6,503 bases of DNA, from NCBI GenBank assembly GCA_007116205.1, contig SKIY01000041.1, positions 1 through 6,503 of the forward strand, in the 5' to 3' direction. The notes under the pieces are model-generated. The model saw only the letters and a list, made by a program, of their open reading frames with translations, searched no databases and had not been told where the DNA came from. The DNA comes from Candidatus Izemoplasma sp. (lineage in GTDB: Bacteria > Bacillota_I > Bacilli_A > Izemoplasmatales > Izemoplasmataceae). Positions 1 through 5,673 of the stretch are shown in pieces; the first letter of the stretch is position 1, and each line of letters opens with the position of its first letter. The translations under genes were made by a program, and so were the position numbers.

Positions 1-21
1 TCAAAAAAGCAAGTTGGTAAA
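1..21 (+). CDS. rpsN: 30S ribosomal protein S14, 3' end only (partial)
   Basis: The first six codons read SKKASW followed by TAA at 19-21. This matches the usual C-terminus of S14 (…KKASW), and rpsN is the expected gene just before rpsH in spc operons. S14 binds 16S rRNA in the head of the small subunit. Only the tail is present, so it cannot be told whether this is the short zinc-binding form or the longer zinc-free form. The call rests on a six-residue match plus gene order. Confidence 0.8.
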
Positions 22-45
22 AATTAATTTCCTAATATTTTGGGA

Positions 46-50
46 GGAGG
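46..50 (+). promoter_or_regulatory. Shine-Dalgarno site of rpsH
   Basis: GGAGG within GGGAGGAGG lies 9 bases before the ATG at 60 and 15 bases before the in-frame ATG at 66. The spacing favours the start at 60, giving an MVMTDPIADM N-terminus as in Bacillus S8. Confidence 0.8.
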
Positions 51-59
51 CAATTATAT

Positions 60-455
60 ATGGTAATGACAGATCCTATTGCTGATATGTTAACGCGTAT
101 TCGTAACGCGAACCAAATGAAGAAACAAACAGTCGATATTCCAGCGTCTAAACTAAAGCAACAAGTGCTTGAGCTTTTACGTGAAGAAGGATATATTGCA
201 AACTTTGTGGTCGTTAAAGGTAAACCCGTAGACCATTTAAGAGTTACACTAAAATACATGCAAAATGACCGCGTGGTTAAAGGACTCAAACGAATCTCGA
301 AACCAGGCTTAAGAGTTTATGCAAAACACGGTGAAATGCCGAAAGTATTGAATGGATTAGGTATTGCTGTTATTTCTACGTCTAGAGGGATCATGACAGA
401 TCGTGAAGCCCGCAAACAAGAAATTGGCGGAGAAATTTTAGCATACGTATGGTAA
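60..455 (+). CDS. rpsH: 30S ribosomal protein S8
   Basis: This encodes S8, a primary 16S rRNA-binding protein of the small-subunit body (central domain). The 131-residue product has the normal family length. It opens with MVMTDPIADMLTRIRNA and carries the RISKPGLRVYAK stretch at about residues 79-89. The C-terminal family signature GLGIAVISTSRGIMTD lies at about 99-114, and the protein ends GGEILAYVW. The start at 60 is chosen over the ATG at 66 from Shine-Dalgarno spacing and agreement with the Bacillus N-terminus. It sits 38 bases after the rpsN stop and 22 bases before rplF. In E. coli, S8 represses the spc operon by binding its mRNA near rplE; that target would lie upstream of this window, and no such site is visible here. 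Identity is secure. Confidence 0.98.
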   Translation: MVMTDPIADMLTRIRNANQMKKQTVDIPASKLKQQVLELLREEGYIANFVVVKGKPVDHLRVTLKYMQNDRVVKGLKRISKPGLRVYAKHGEMPKVLNGLGIAVISTSRGIMTDREARKQEIGGEILAYVW

Positions 456-477
456 TTAATTAGAGGAGGTACAGACC

Positions 478-1014
478 ATGAGTCGTATTGGGAACAAACC
501 AATCGCTATTCCACAAAACGTTACAGTAACGATCGATGGTAGAAGCATTGAAGTTAAAGGTCCTAAAGGAACTTTATCGATGAATGTTAACCCAGTGGTC
601 ACTGTAAAAGTTGAGGAAGACAATGTGATTGTTGAAAGATCATCAGAAACCAAAACAGATAAAACTTTACACGGTACGGCACGCTCGCTCATTGCTAATA
701 TGGTTATTGGCGTTAGTGATGGCTATAAAAAACAGCTGCAAATGGTTGGTGTTGGATATCGCTCACAACTTAAAGGGAATACTTTAGTCGTATTAGCTGG
801 ATATTCACAACCGGTAGAACTCACCATTCCTGAAGGCATCACTGTAGAAGTTGTTAAAAATACACAAATTACAGTTACAGGAATCGACAAACAACTTGTT
901 GGTGAATTTGCTGCAAGTGTGCGCGCAATTCGTAAACCAGAACCATACCTTGGAAAAGGTATTCGTTACACTGATGAGCAGGTACGTCGTAAAGAAGGAA
1001 AAACTGCCAAGTAG
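478..1014 (+). CDS. rplF: 50S ribosomal protein L6
   Basis: This encodes L6, which binds 23S rRNA near the base of the L7/L12 stalk and the factor-binding region. The 178-residue product has the usual length and two-domain build. It starts MSRIGNKPI, with VKGPKGTL at about 26-33 in the first repeat. The QMVGVGYRSQLKG segment lies at about 88-100, and the family signature PEPYLGKGIRY at 154-164, followed by a basic tail ending RRKEGKTAK. AGAGGAGGT at 462-470 sits 7 bases before the ATG. The stop is doubled in frame (TAG TAG, 1012-1017). Neighbours rpsH and rplR are in the standard spc order. Confidence 0.98.
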   Translation: MSRIGNKPIAIPQNVTVTIDGRSIEVKGPKGTLSMNVNPVVTVKVEEDNVIVERSSETKTDKTLHGTARSLIANMVIGVSDGYKKQLQMVGVGYRSQLKGNTLVVLAGYSQPVELTIPEGITVEVVKNTQITVTGIDKQLVGEFAASVRAIRKPEPYLGKGIRYTDEQVRRKEGKTAK

Positions 1015-1019
1015 TAGTT

Positions 1020-1024
1020 AGGAG
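1020..1024 (+). promoter_or_regulatory. Shine-Dalgarno site of rplR, decides the start
   Basis: AGGAG at 1020-1024 is 8 bases before the ATG at 1033. An in-frame GTG at 1024 overlaps this site and has no ribosome-binding site of its own upstream, so the ATG is taken as the real start. Confidence 0.8.
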
Positions 1025-1032
1025 TGACAGAT

Positions 1033-1395
1033 ATGTTTAATAAAAAACCAAGAAATAATATGCGCCGAAAAAGACATCTACGAATTCGTAAATCTTTAGT
1101 TGGAACAGCACTCAGACCACGCTTAAGTGTTTTTCGTTCAAATGCAAACATGAGCGCACAACTAATCGATGATGTTAATGGTGTTACAATCGCAAGTGCT
1201 TCAACACTTGAAGATATTTGTGAAGATGCAATCGCAGGAAACATTAAAGGAGCAGAAGTTGTAGGGAAAGTCCTTGCTGAACGTGCTCTAGAAAAAAATA
1301 TTAAAAACGTTGTCTTTGATCGTAGTGGATATTTATATCACGGACGCGTAAAAGCATTAGCTGACGCTGCACGTAGTGCAGGTTTAGAATTCTAA
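1033..1395 (+). CDS. rplR: 50S ribosomal protein L18
   Basis: This encodes L18, which with L5 carries 5S rRNA into the central protuberance of the large subunit. From the ATG at 1033 the product is 120 residues, the same length as Bacillus L18. A longer reading from GTG 1024 would add three residues and use the Shine-Dalgarno bases as codons, so it is rejected. The N-terminus is basic (RRKRHLRIRKSLVG, about 11-24), as expected for rRNA binding. LRPRLSVFRS follows at about 27-36. The conserved C-terminal block has FDRSGYLYHGRVKALA at about 95-110, ending AGLEF. The stop is doubled in frame (TAA TAA, 1393-1398), and the second TAA runs into the rpsE ribosome-binding site. Confidence 0.97.
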   Translation: MFNKKPRNNMRRKRHLRIRKSLVGTALRPRLSVFRSNANMSAQLIDDVNGVTIASASTLEDICEDAIAGNIKGAEVVGKVLAERALEKNIKNVVFDRSGYLYHGRVKALADAARSAGLEF

Positions 1396-1410
1396 TAAGG
1401 AGGTAAGCCG

Positions 1411-1926
1411 ATGCAAAACAGAAGAAAAAATCGTAGAAGAAAAGAAGAAAACATCTACGAAGAACGCGTAGTCAATATAAACCGCGTAACAAAAGTTGTT
1501 AAAGGTGGACGTCGTTTCCGTTTTAGTGCTTTAGTTGTCGTAGGTGATAAAAAAGGACAAGTTGGTTTTGGAACAGGGAAAGCACAAGAAGTCCCTGATG
1601 CAATTAAAAAAGCCATCGAAGATGCAAAACGCAATTTTGTTAAGGTGCCAATGTATGGAACAACTATCCCCCATGAAATCACAGGGAAATTCGGCGCTGG
1701 CCAAGTGTTTTTGAAACCAGCAGTTGAAGGTACAGGAGTTATTGCTGGAGGACCAGTGCGTGCAATTTTAGAAGCCGCTGGAATTGGTGATATACTTAGT
1801 AAATCATTAGGATCAAGTACACCGATCAATATGGTTCGTGCGACAATGGACGGTATTACGCGTTTACGTACAGCAGATCAAGTTGCGCGTACAAGAGGAA
1901 AAACAGCAAAGGAGATTTTAAGCTAA
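1411..1926 (+). CDS. rpsE: 30S ribosomal protein S5
   Basis: This encodes S5, a small-subunit protein near the decoding region and mRNA entry that influences translational accuracy. The 171-residue product has the N-terminal double-stranded-RNA-binding-like domain, with the signature KGGRRFRFSALVVVGD at 31-46 and VGFGTGKAQEVPDA at about 51-64. The C-terminal domain contains TTIPHEITGKFGAG (about 84-97), GTGVIAGGPVRA (107-118) and SLGSSTPINMVRAT (132-145). The N-terminus is rich in Arg/Lys (NRRKNRRRK) and about five residues longer than B. subtilis S5 as I recall it. AAGGAGGT at 1397-1404 gives a strong start at 1411. The stop overlaps the rpmD start by one base (TAATG). Confidence 0.98.
   Translation: MQNRRKNRRRKEENIYEERVVNINRVTKVVKGGRRFRFSALVVVGDKKGQVGFGTGKAQEVPDAIKKAIEDAKRNFVKVPMYGTTIPHEITGKFGAGQVFLKPAVEGTGVIAGGPVRAILEAAGIGDILSKSLGSSTPINMVRATMDGITRLRTADQVARTRGKTAKEILS
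1908..1914 (+). promoter_or_regulatory. Shine-Dalgarno site of rpmD inside rpsE
   Basis: AAAGGAG within the last codons of rpsE lies 11 bases before the rpmD ATG at 1926. Together with the TAATG stop/start junction it suggests translation of rpmD coupled to rpsE. Confidence 0.65.
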
Positions 1927-2105
1927 TGAAAACACTTGAAATCACACTGGTTAAAAGTCCAATTGGAACGAAACCAAATCAAAGAAAAACCATACAAGCA
2001 CTTGGACTTAAAAAAATCAATCAAACAGTTATTAAAAATGACTCACCAACGATTCGAGGCATGATTAAAATCATCTCGCATTTAGTGAATGTTGTTGAGA
2101 AATAG
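1926..2105 (+). CDS. rpmD: 50S ribosomal protein L30
   Basis: This encodes L30, a small 23S rRNA-binding protein of the large subunit. The reading frame gives 59 residues, the normal size for bacterial L30. It begins MKTLEITLVKSPIGTKPNQR, continues with the typical TIQALGLKKINQTV segment (about 22-35) and ends with the IRGMIKIISHLVNVVEK helix/strand region. Bacterial L30 often shows the same K-S-x-I-G … ALGL … RGM pattern. Its ATG overlaps the rpsE stop by one base, and its TAG stop (2103-2105) is part of the rplO Shine-Dalgarno sequence. The position between rpsE and rplO is the canonical one. It is easily missed because it is short. Confidence 0.95.
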   Translation: MKTLEITLVKSPIGTKPNQRKTIQALGLKKINQTVIKNDSPTIRGMIKIISHLVNVVEK

Positions 2106-2116
2106 GAGGTACCAAA

Positions 2117-2557
2117 ATGAAACTACATGAACTTAAACCAAATACTGGTGCAACAAAAGCTAGTAAACGTGTTGGACGTGGACCTGGAAGTGGTACCGGT
2201 AAAACAGCAGGCTCTGGACATAAAGGACAAAAAGCACGCTCAGGTGGTAAGGTTCGCCCAGGTTTTGAAGGGGGACAAACACCATTCTTCAAGCGTTTGC
2301 GTAAAGTTGGATTTAAGAATCCACATCGTATAGAATACGCTATTGTCAACATTGAAAACTTAAATCGTTACGAAGACGGTACAACAATTACACCAGAGAT
2401 GTTATTAAGTGATCGTTTAATCACTAAAAAAACATTGCCAGTTAAAATTTTAGGAAAAGGAACACTCGAGAAAAAGTTAACCGTAAAAGCTCATAAATTT
2501 ACAGCTTCAGCTGAAGATAAAATTACGGCTGTTGGTGGAACTATCGAGGTGATTTAA
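2117..2557 (+). CDS. rplO: 50S ribosomal protein L15
   Basis: This encodes L15, a late-assembling large-subunit protein with a long Gly/Arg/Lys-rich N-terminal extension that threads into 23S rRNA. The 146-residue product starts MKLHELKPNTGATKASKRVG. The glycine-rich RGPGSGTGKTAGSGHKGQ segment spans about 21-38, with SGGKVRPGFEGGQTP at about 42-56. The globular C-terminal part (about 70-146) ends with KITAVGGTIEVI, typical of the family. AGGAGGT (2104-2110) overlaps the rpmD stop and sits 6 bases before the ATG. The TAA stop shares its last base with the secY ATG, so channel synthesis is probably coupled to ribosomal protein synthesis. Confidence 0.98.
   Translation: MKLHELKPNTGATKASKRVGRGPGSGTGKTAGSGHKGQKARSGGKVRPGFEGGQTPFFKRLRKVGFKNPHRIEYAIVNIENLNRYEDGTTITPEMLLSDRLITKKTLPVKILGKGTLEKKLTVKAHKFTASAEDKITAVGGTIEVI
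2546..2553 (+). promoter_or_regulatory. Shine-Dalgarno site of secY inside rplO
   Basis: GAGGTGAT in the final rplO codons lies just before the TAATG junction, with 7 bases between GAGG and the ATG at 2557. It supports that start. Confidence 0.75.
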
Positions 2558-3873
2558 TGGATACTATAAAAGCGGTATTCAAAAATAAAGATGTAATGAA
2601 TAAAATTTTATTCACACTACTAATCTTTTTGGTTTACCGAGCAGCAGTTTTCATTCACATTCCAATGATTAATAGAGAACACGTTAGTGCACTCTTCACA
2701 GATCCAACTGGATTTTTAGGAATCATGGATGCATTTACTGGATCGGCACTTAGTAACTTGTCGATTATCGCGCTAGGTATTGGACCATACATTACCGCCT
2801 CAATCGTTATGCAACTCTTACAAATGGATATCATTCCTATTTTGAAAGAGTGGAGCGAAGAAGGCGAAACAGGAAAGCAAAAAATCAATCAAGTTACACG
2901 GTATTTGGCTATTGGGTTAGCGTTTGTTCAAGCGCTAGGTATGATTATTGGTTTTCACTTAACCTCGCCGGGGATGTTTGATCGCTGGTCAGGCGGAGCA
3001 AACTTTTTAACATTTACCTATTTAGCAATTATCATGACAGCAGGGACAGCATTCTTGCTTTGGTTAGCTGATCTAATTACCCAAAAAGGTATTGGAAACG
3101 GAACATCAATGATTATCGTCGCTGGGATTGTATCAGGAATTCCATCAATGTTTGCATCGCTTGGACGCGAATATATAACTGCCGATGGAACCAATATTGC
3201 AACCTATTCAACATTTGGACTCATTGTACTCGTATATATCGCGGTATTACTGGGAGTTACTTACATGCAATCAGCCGTTCGAAAGATACCGGTACAATAC
3301 TCAAATCGTTCGAGCAGCGCGAAACTTCGTGGTAAACAAGACTCGAATATTCCTTTGAAGATTAACTCTGCAGGTGTTATTCCAGTTATCTTCGCAGTTA
3401 CAATCTTAAGCTTACCACAAACACTTTTTAGTTTCTTACCAGGATTCCAAAACCCATCGAACAACTTCCAAGTTTGGTTGATGGAAATGTTTGATTATAC
3501 ACGACCAGCAGGACTAGTGGTTTATGCTGTGTTGATTATTGTATTTACATTCTTTTACTCGTTTGTACAAATTAATCCTGATAAGATGTCAACCCGTCTA
3601 CAAAAACAAAATGCTTACATCCCTGGAATTCGTCCAGGTCTTGAAACAGAAAACTATATTTCAAAGCTACTCTTCAAAATCACTATCATCGGAGCATTAT
3701 ATCTCGTTGTCGTCGCATTAATGCCAATTATGGTTGCCATCGCATTCGACTTACCAGGATATGTGCAAATTGGAGGAACCTCACTGCTTATCGTTGTTGG
3801 GGTAGCCATTGAAACCACTAAACAAATTAAGACCGATGTTCAAGGTAAGAGTTATAGCGGATTTATTAAGTAG
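2557..3873 (+). CDS. secY: Protein translocase subunit SecY
   Basis: This encodes SecY, the channel-forming subunit of the SecYEG translocon in the cytoplasmic membrane. It exports unfolded proteins with SecA and inserts membrane proteins with the ribosome/SRP system. At 438 residues it has family length and about ten hydrophobic segments, near residues 17-37, 72-92, 113-135, 150-172, 180-202, 216-236, 268-292, 315-338, 372-394 and 400-420. The plug region precedes the signature ALGIGPYITASIVMQLL (72-88). Other landmarks are KGIGNGTSMIIVAGI (177-191) and the basic cytosolic loop RKIPVQYSNR (242-251). NSAGVIPVIFA lies at 270-280. The C5 loop that contacts SecA and ribosome has QINPDKM (338-344) and YIPGIRPG (354-361), with the conserved Arg at 359. 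It lies between rplO and adk, as in most Bacillota. Confidence 0.98.
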   Translation: MDTIKAVFKNKDVMNKILFTLLIFLVYRAAVFIHIPMINREHVSALFTDPTGFLGIMDAFTGSALSNLSIIALGIGPYITASIVMQLLQMDIIPILKEWSEEGETGKQKINQVTRYLAIGLAFVQALGMIIGFHLTSPGMFDRWSGGANFLTFTYLAIIMTAGTAFLLWLADLITQKGIGNGTSMIIVAGIVSGIPSMFASLGREYITADGTNIATYSTFGLIVLVYIAVLLGVTYMQSAVRKIPVQYSNRSSSAKLRGKQDSNIPLKINSAGVIPVIFAVTILSLPQTLFSFLPGFQNPSNNFQVWLMEMFDYTRPAGLVVYAVLIIVFTFFYSFVQINPDKMSTRLQKQNAYIPGIRPGLETENYISKLLFKITIIGALYLVVVALMPIMVAIAFDLPGYVQIGGTSLLIVVGVAIETTKQIKTDVQGKSYSGFIK

Positions 3874-3878
3874 GGGGT
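3872..3878 (+). promoter_or_regulatory. Shine-Dalgarno site of adk (TTG start)
   Basis: AGGGGGT overlaps the secY TAG stop and lies about 7 bases before the TTG at 3885. It is a G-rich, imperfect site. It supports TTG over the next ATG (3900), which has no such site and would remove the first beta strand before the P-loop. Confidence 0.7.
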
Positions 3879-3884
3879 TTTATT

Positions 3885-4535
3885 TTGAAGATTCTACTCA
3901 TGGGACCTCCGGGTGCTGGTAAAGGTAGTCAATCCGAGAAACTGGTTAAAGATTATGAACTTACCAACATTTCAACAGGTGAGATGTTTCGCGAAGCAAA
4001 TCGAAACAACGAACAGTTAGGTATTGAAGCAATGCGCTTTATTAATAAAGGCAAACTTGTTTCAGATAAAATAACGAACGAAATTGTAAGAAAACGCTTA
4101 TTGAGACCAGATGCAGAACGGTGCTTCTTATTGGATGGATATCCAAGAACAGTAGCCCAAGCAGAAGCTTTAGATACTATGTTAGATAAAATGGAATCCA
4201 AACTAACTGCAGTCATCAATATTGTGGTAGATAAACAAGCGATTTTAGAACGTATGGTAGGAAGACGCGTTTGCAAATCGTGTGGATTAAGTTATCACCT
4301 ATCATTTAAACCACCGAAGCAACAAGGTGTTTGCGATGCATGTGGTGGGGAACTCTACCAACGTGAAGATGACCAACTGCACTCCGTTAAAAATCGGCTA
4401 GAGATTTATGAAACAAAAACAAAACCAATTATTGAATATTACGCAAACCGTGGCATATTAAGAAATGTTAATGGAATGCAATCATTCGATAAAGTTTACG
4501 AAGATATCAAAAAAGCTTTGGGTGAAGTTGCATGA
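3885..4535 (+). CDS. adk: Adenylate kinase, zinc-type LID, TTG start
   Basis: This cytosolic enzyme interconverts ATP + AMP and 2 ADP, balancing adenylate pools. The 216-residue product has the P-loop GPPGAGKG at 7-14 (Lys13). The AMP-binding STGEMFR lies at 30-36 and the FLLDGYPRT motif at 81-89. VGRRV at 125-129 enters the LID, which carries two CxxC pairs (Cys130/133 and Cys150/153), consistent with a structural zinc as in Gram-positive long-form kinases. The R-x-DD motif (Arg160, Asp162, Asp163) and Arg171 fit the family's catalytic arginines and LID contacts. The start is TTG, needed to keep MKILLMGPPG; no better ATG exists. It follows secY by 11 bases and overlaps map by four (ATGA). 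B. subtilis uses three Cys and one Asp for the zinc; here all four are Cys. Confidence 0.97.
   Translation: MKILLMGPPGAGKGSQSEKLVKDYELTNISTGEMFREANRNNEQLGIEAMRFINKGKLVSDKITNEIVRKRLLRPDAERCFLLDGYPRTVAQAEALDTMLDKMESKLTAVINIVVDKQAILERMVGRRVCKSCGLSYHLSFKPPKQQGVCDACGGELYQREDDQLHSVKNRLEIYETKTKPIIEYYANRGILRNVNGMQSFDKVYEDIKKALGEVA
4520..4525 (+). promoter_or_regulatory. Weak Shine-Dalgarno site of map inside adk
   Basis: GGGTGA lies 6 bases before the map ATG at 4532 and matches only the 3' part of the AGGAGGTGA consensus. With the ATGA overlap, map translation probably depends on ribosomes finishing adk. Confidence 0.45.
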
Positions 4536-5281
4536 TCACGATTAAATCTAAACGTGAAATTGAACTTATGAGAGAAGCTGGACGGATTGTTGCGCTGGCT
4601 CATCAAACTGTCAAAGAACATATTAAGCCCGGCATCTCAACCCACAAGATAGATCAAATTGTTGAAAAGGTTATAAGAGACAATGATGCAACGCCTTCAT
4701 TTAAAGGCTATGGAGGCTTTCCAGGGAGTGCCTGCACTTCGATTAATGACGAAGTTGTACACGGTATTCCAGCAAAAGAACGCGTATTAAAAAATGGTGA
4801 TATAATCAAAATCGATATAGGTGCTTATTATAAAGGATATCACGGCGATTCAGCTTGGACTTATCCAGTAGGAACTATATCGGAAGAAGCGCAGCGCTTA
4901 TTAGACGTTACAGAGAAAGCACTTTTCGAAGGGCTCAAACATGCAACCAGCGGTGCAAGACTGTCAGACATTTCACACGCAATACAACGCTACGCTGAGG
5001 ATCATGGATTTAGTGTCGTACGAGAATTTGTTGGACATGGAATTGGAAAGAATCTCCATGAAGATCCACAAATTCCTAATTATGGGCTGCCAAACAAAGG
5101 AACATTGCTTAAACCAGGCATGACCTTTGCAATTGAACCGATGGTGAATGTTGGACGCAAAGAGGTCAAGGTATTACAAGACCAGTGGACAGCAGTAACT
5201 ACAGATGGTTCTTTAAGTGCTCATTTTGAACACACGATACTTATTACAGAAGATGCATGCATCCTACTCACGGTATTGTAA
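4532..5281 (+). CDS. map: Methionine aminopeptidase, type I
   Basis: This dinuclear-metal enzyme removes the N-terminal methionine from new proteins when the second residue is small, after deformylation. The 249-residue product is a single pita-bread domain without the N-terminal zinc-finger extension seen in some type Ia or eukaryotic forms, and lacks the type II insert. All five metal ligands are in place: Asp95 (KIDIGA), Asp106 (YHGDSAWT), His169 (FVGHGIG), Glu202 (AIEPM) and Glu233 (HFEHT). The catalytic histidines are His77 (EVVHGIP) and His176 (NLHEDP). The ATG overlaps the adk TGA by four bases. Many Bacillota carry a small KOW-domain gene after map; here infA follows after only 15 bases. 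Several proteins encoded nearby (MARK…, MAKE…, MARI…) have Ala second and would be natural substrates, which is an inference. Confidence 0.98.
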   Translation: MITIKSKREIELMREAGRIVALAHQTVKEHIKPGISTHKIDQIVEKVIRDNDATPSFKGYGGFPGSACTSINDEVVHGIPAKERVLKNGDIIKIDIGAYYKGYHGDSAWTYPVGTISEEAQRLLDVTEKALFEGLKHATSGARLSDISHAIQRYAEDHGFSVVREFVGHGIGKNLHEDPQIPNYGLPNKGTLLKPGMTFAIEPMVNVGRKEVKVLQDQWTAVTTDGSLSAHFEHTILITEDACILLTVL

Positions 5282-5296
5282 AAGGAGGAAAAGACT

Positions 5297-5515
5297 ATGG
5301 CCAAAGAAGAAAAAATTGAACTTGAAGGCAAAGTAATTGAAGCATTGCCAAACACACAATTTTTAGTTGAACTAGAAAATGGACATCAAATTACCGCTCA
5401 CGTTTCGGGTAAAATCCGTATGTACTACATACGCATCTTACCTGGTGATAGAGTAACGGTGGAACTGTCACCGTATGACTTAACACGTGGACGTATAACC
5501 TATCGACATAAATAA
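5297..5515 (+). CDS. infA: Translation initiation factor IF-1
   Basis: IF-1 binds the ribosomal A site of the 30S subunit during initiation and works with IF-2 and IF-3. The 72-residue product is full length and is a single S1-like OB fold. It has EGKVIEALPNTQFLVELENGH at about 10-30 (the first two to three strands). HVSGKIRMYYIRILPGDRV follows at about 35-53, and LSPYDLTRGRITYR at about 57-70. These are the near-invariant blocks of the family. AAAGGAGG at 5281-5288 begins on the last base of the map stop codon and gives a good start at 5297. Two inverted repeats fall within this gene (5417-5433 and 5456-5474); see findings. Confidence 0.98.
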   Translation: MAKEEKIELEGKVIEALPNTQFLVELENGHQITAHVSGKIRMYYIRILPGDRVTVELSPYDLTRGRITYRHK

Positions 5516-5545
5516 TTTATTGAAAGCTCCAAAGGAGGAAGAACG

Positions 5546-5659
5546 ATGAAAGTAAGACCATCAGTTAAGAAAATCTGTGACAAATGTAAAGTGATCAAAC
5601 GCAAAGGTAAAGTTATGGTTATTTGCGAAAATCCGAAACATAAACAAAGACAAGGTTAA
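5546..5659 (+). CDS. rpmJ: 50S ribosomal protein L36, zinc-binding (C+) form
   Basis: This encodes L36, the smallest large-subunit protein, bound to 23S rRNA. The frame gives 37 residues, the standard length, beginning MKVRPSVKKICDKCKVIKRK and ending ENPKHKQRQG. The zinc-ribbon ligands are Cys11, Cys14, Cys27 and His32, so this is the C+ paralogue type that needs zinc; zinc-independent C- copies, where they exist, usually lie elsewhere in the genome. A clear AAAGGAGG (5531-5538) precedes the ATG. The gap from infA (30 bases) is the largest between complete genes here apart from ribosome-binding sites, yet I see no promoter or terminator in it. Its place between infA and rpsM is canonical. Confidence 0.97.
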   Translation: MKVRPSVKKICDKCKVIKRKGKVMVICENPKHKQRQG

Positions 5660-5673
5660 TAGGAGGTGCACTT

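Noticed and set aside
66..455. Alternative rpsH start at ATG 66
   Set aside because: It would lie 15 bases from GGAGG, too far, while ATG 60 gives the MVMTDPIADM N-terminus known from Bacillus S8.
1024..1395. Longer rplR reading from GTG at 1024
   Set aside because: The GTG sits within the Shine-Dalgarno sequence, has no ribosome-binding site of its own and adds three residues beyond the usual 120.
1455..1829. 124-residue open frame on the - strand inside rpsE
   Set aside because: It is antisense to a highly conserved gene, has no recognisable family features, and long antisense frames are common opposite AT-rich, codon-biased genes.
2127..2333. 68-residue + strand frame inside rplO in another phase
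   Set aside because: It is fully contained in rplO without a ribosome-binding site; the conserved L15 frame explains the region.
3953..4276. 107-residue open frame on the - strand inside adk
   Set aside because: It mirrors adk coding sequence, and its composition (Ser/Leu/Ile-rich, no motif) looks like a shadow frame.
5516..5545. Possible promoter or terminator between infA and rpmJ
   Set aside because: The 30 bases hold only the rpmJ Shine-Dalgarno site and short A/T stretches. No convincing -35/-10 pair and no stem followed by T residues was seen.
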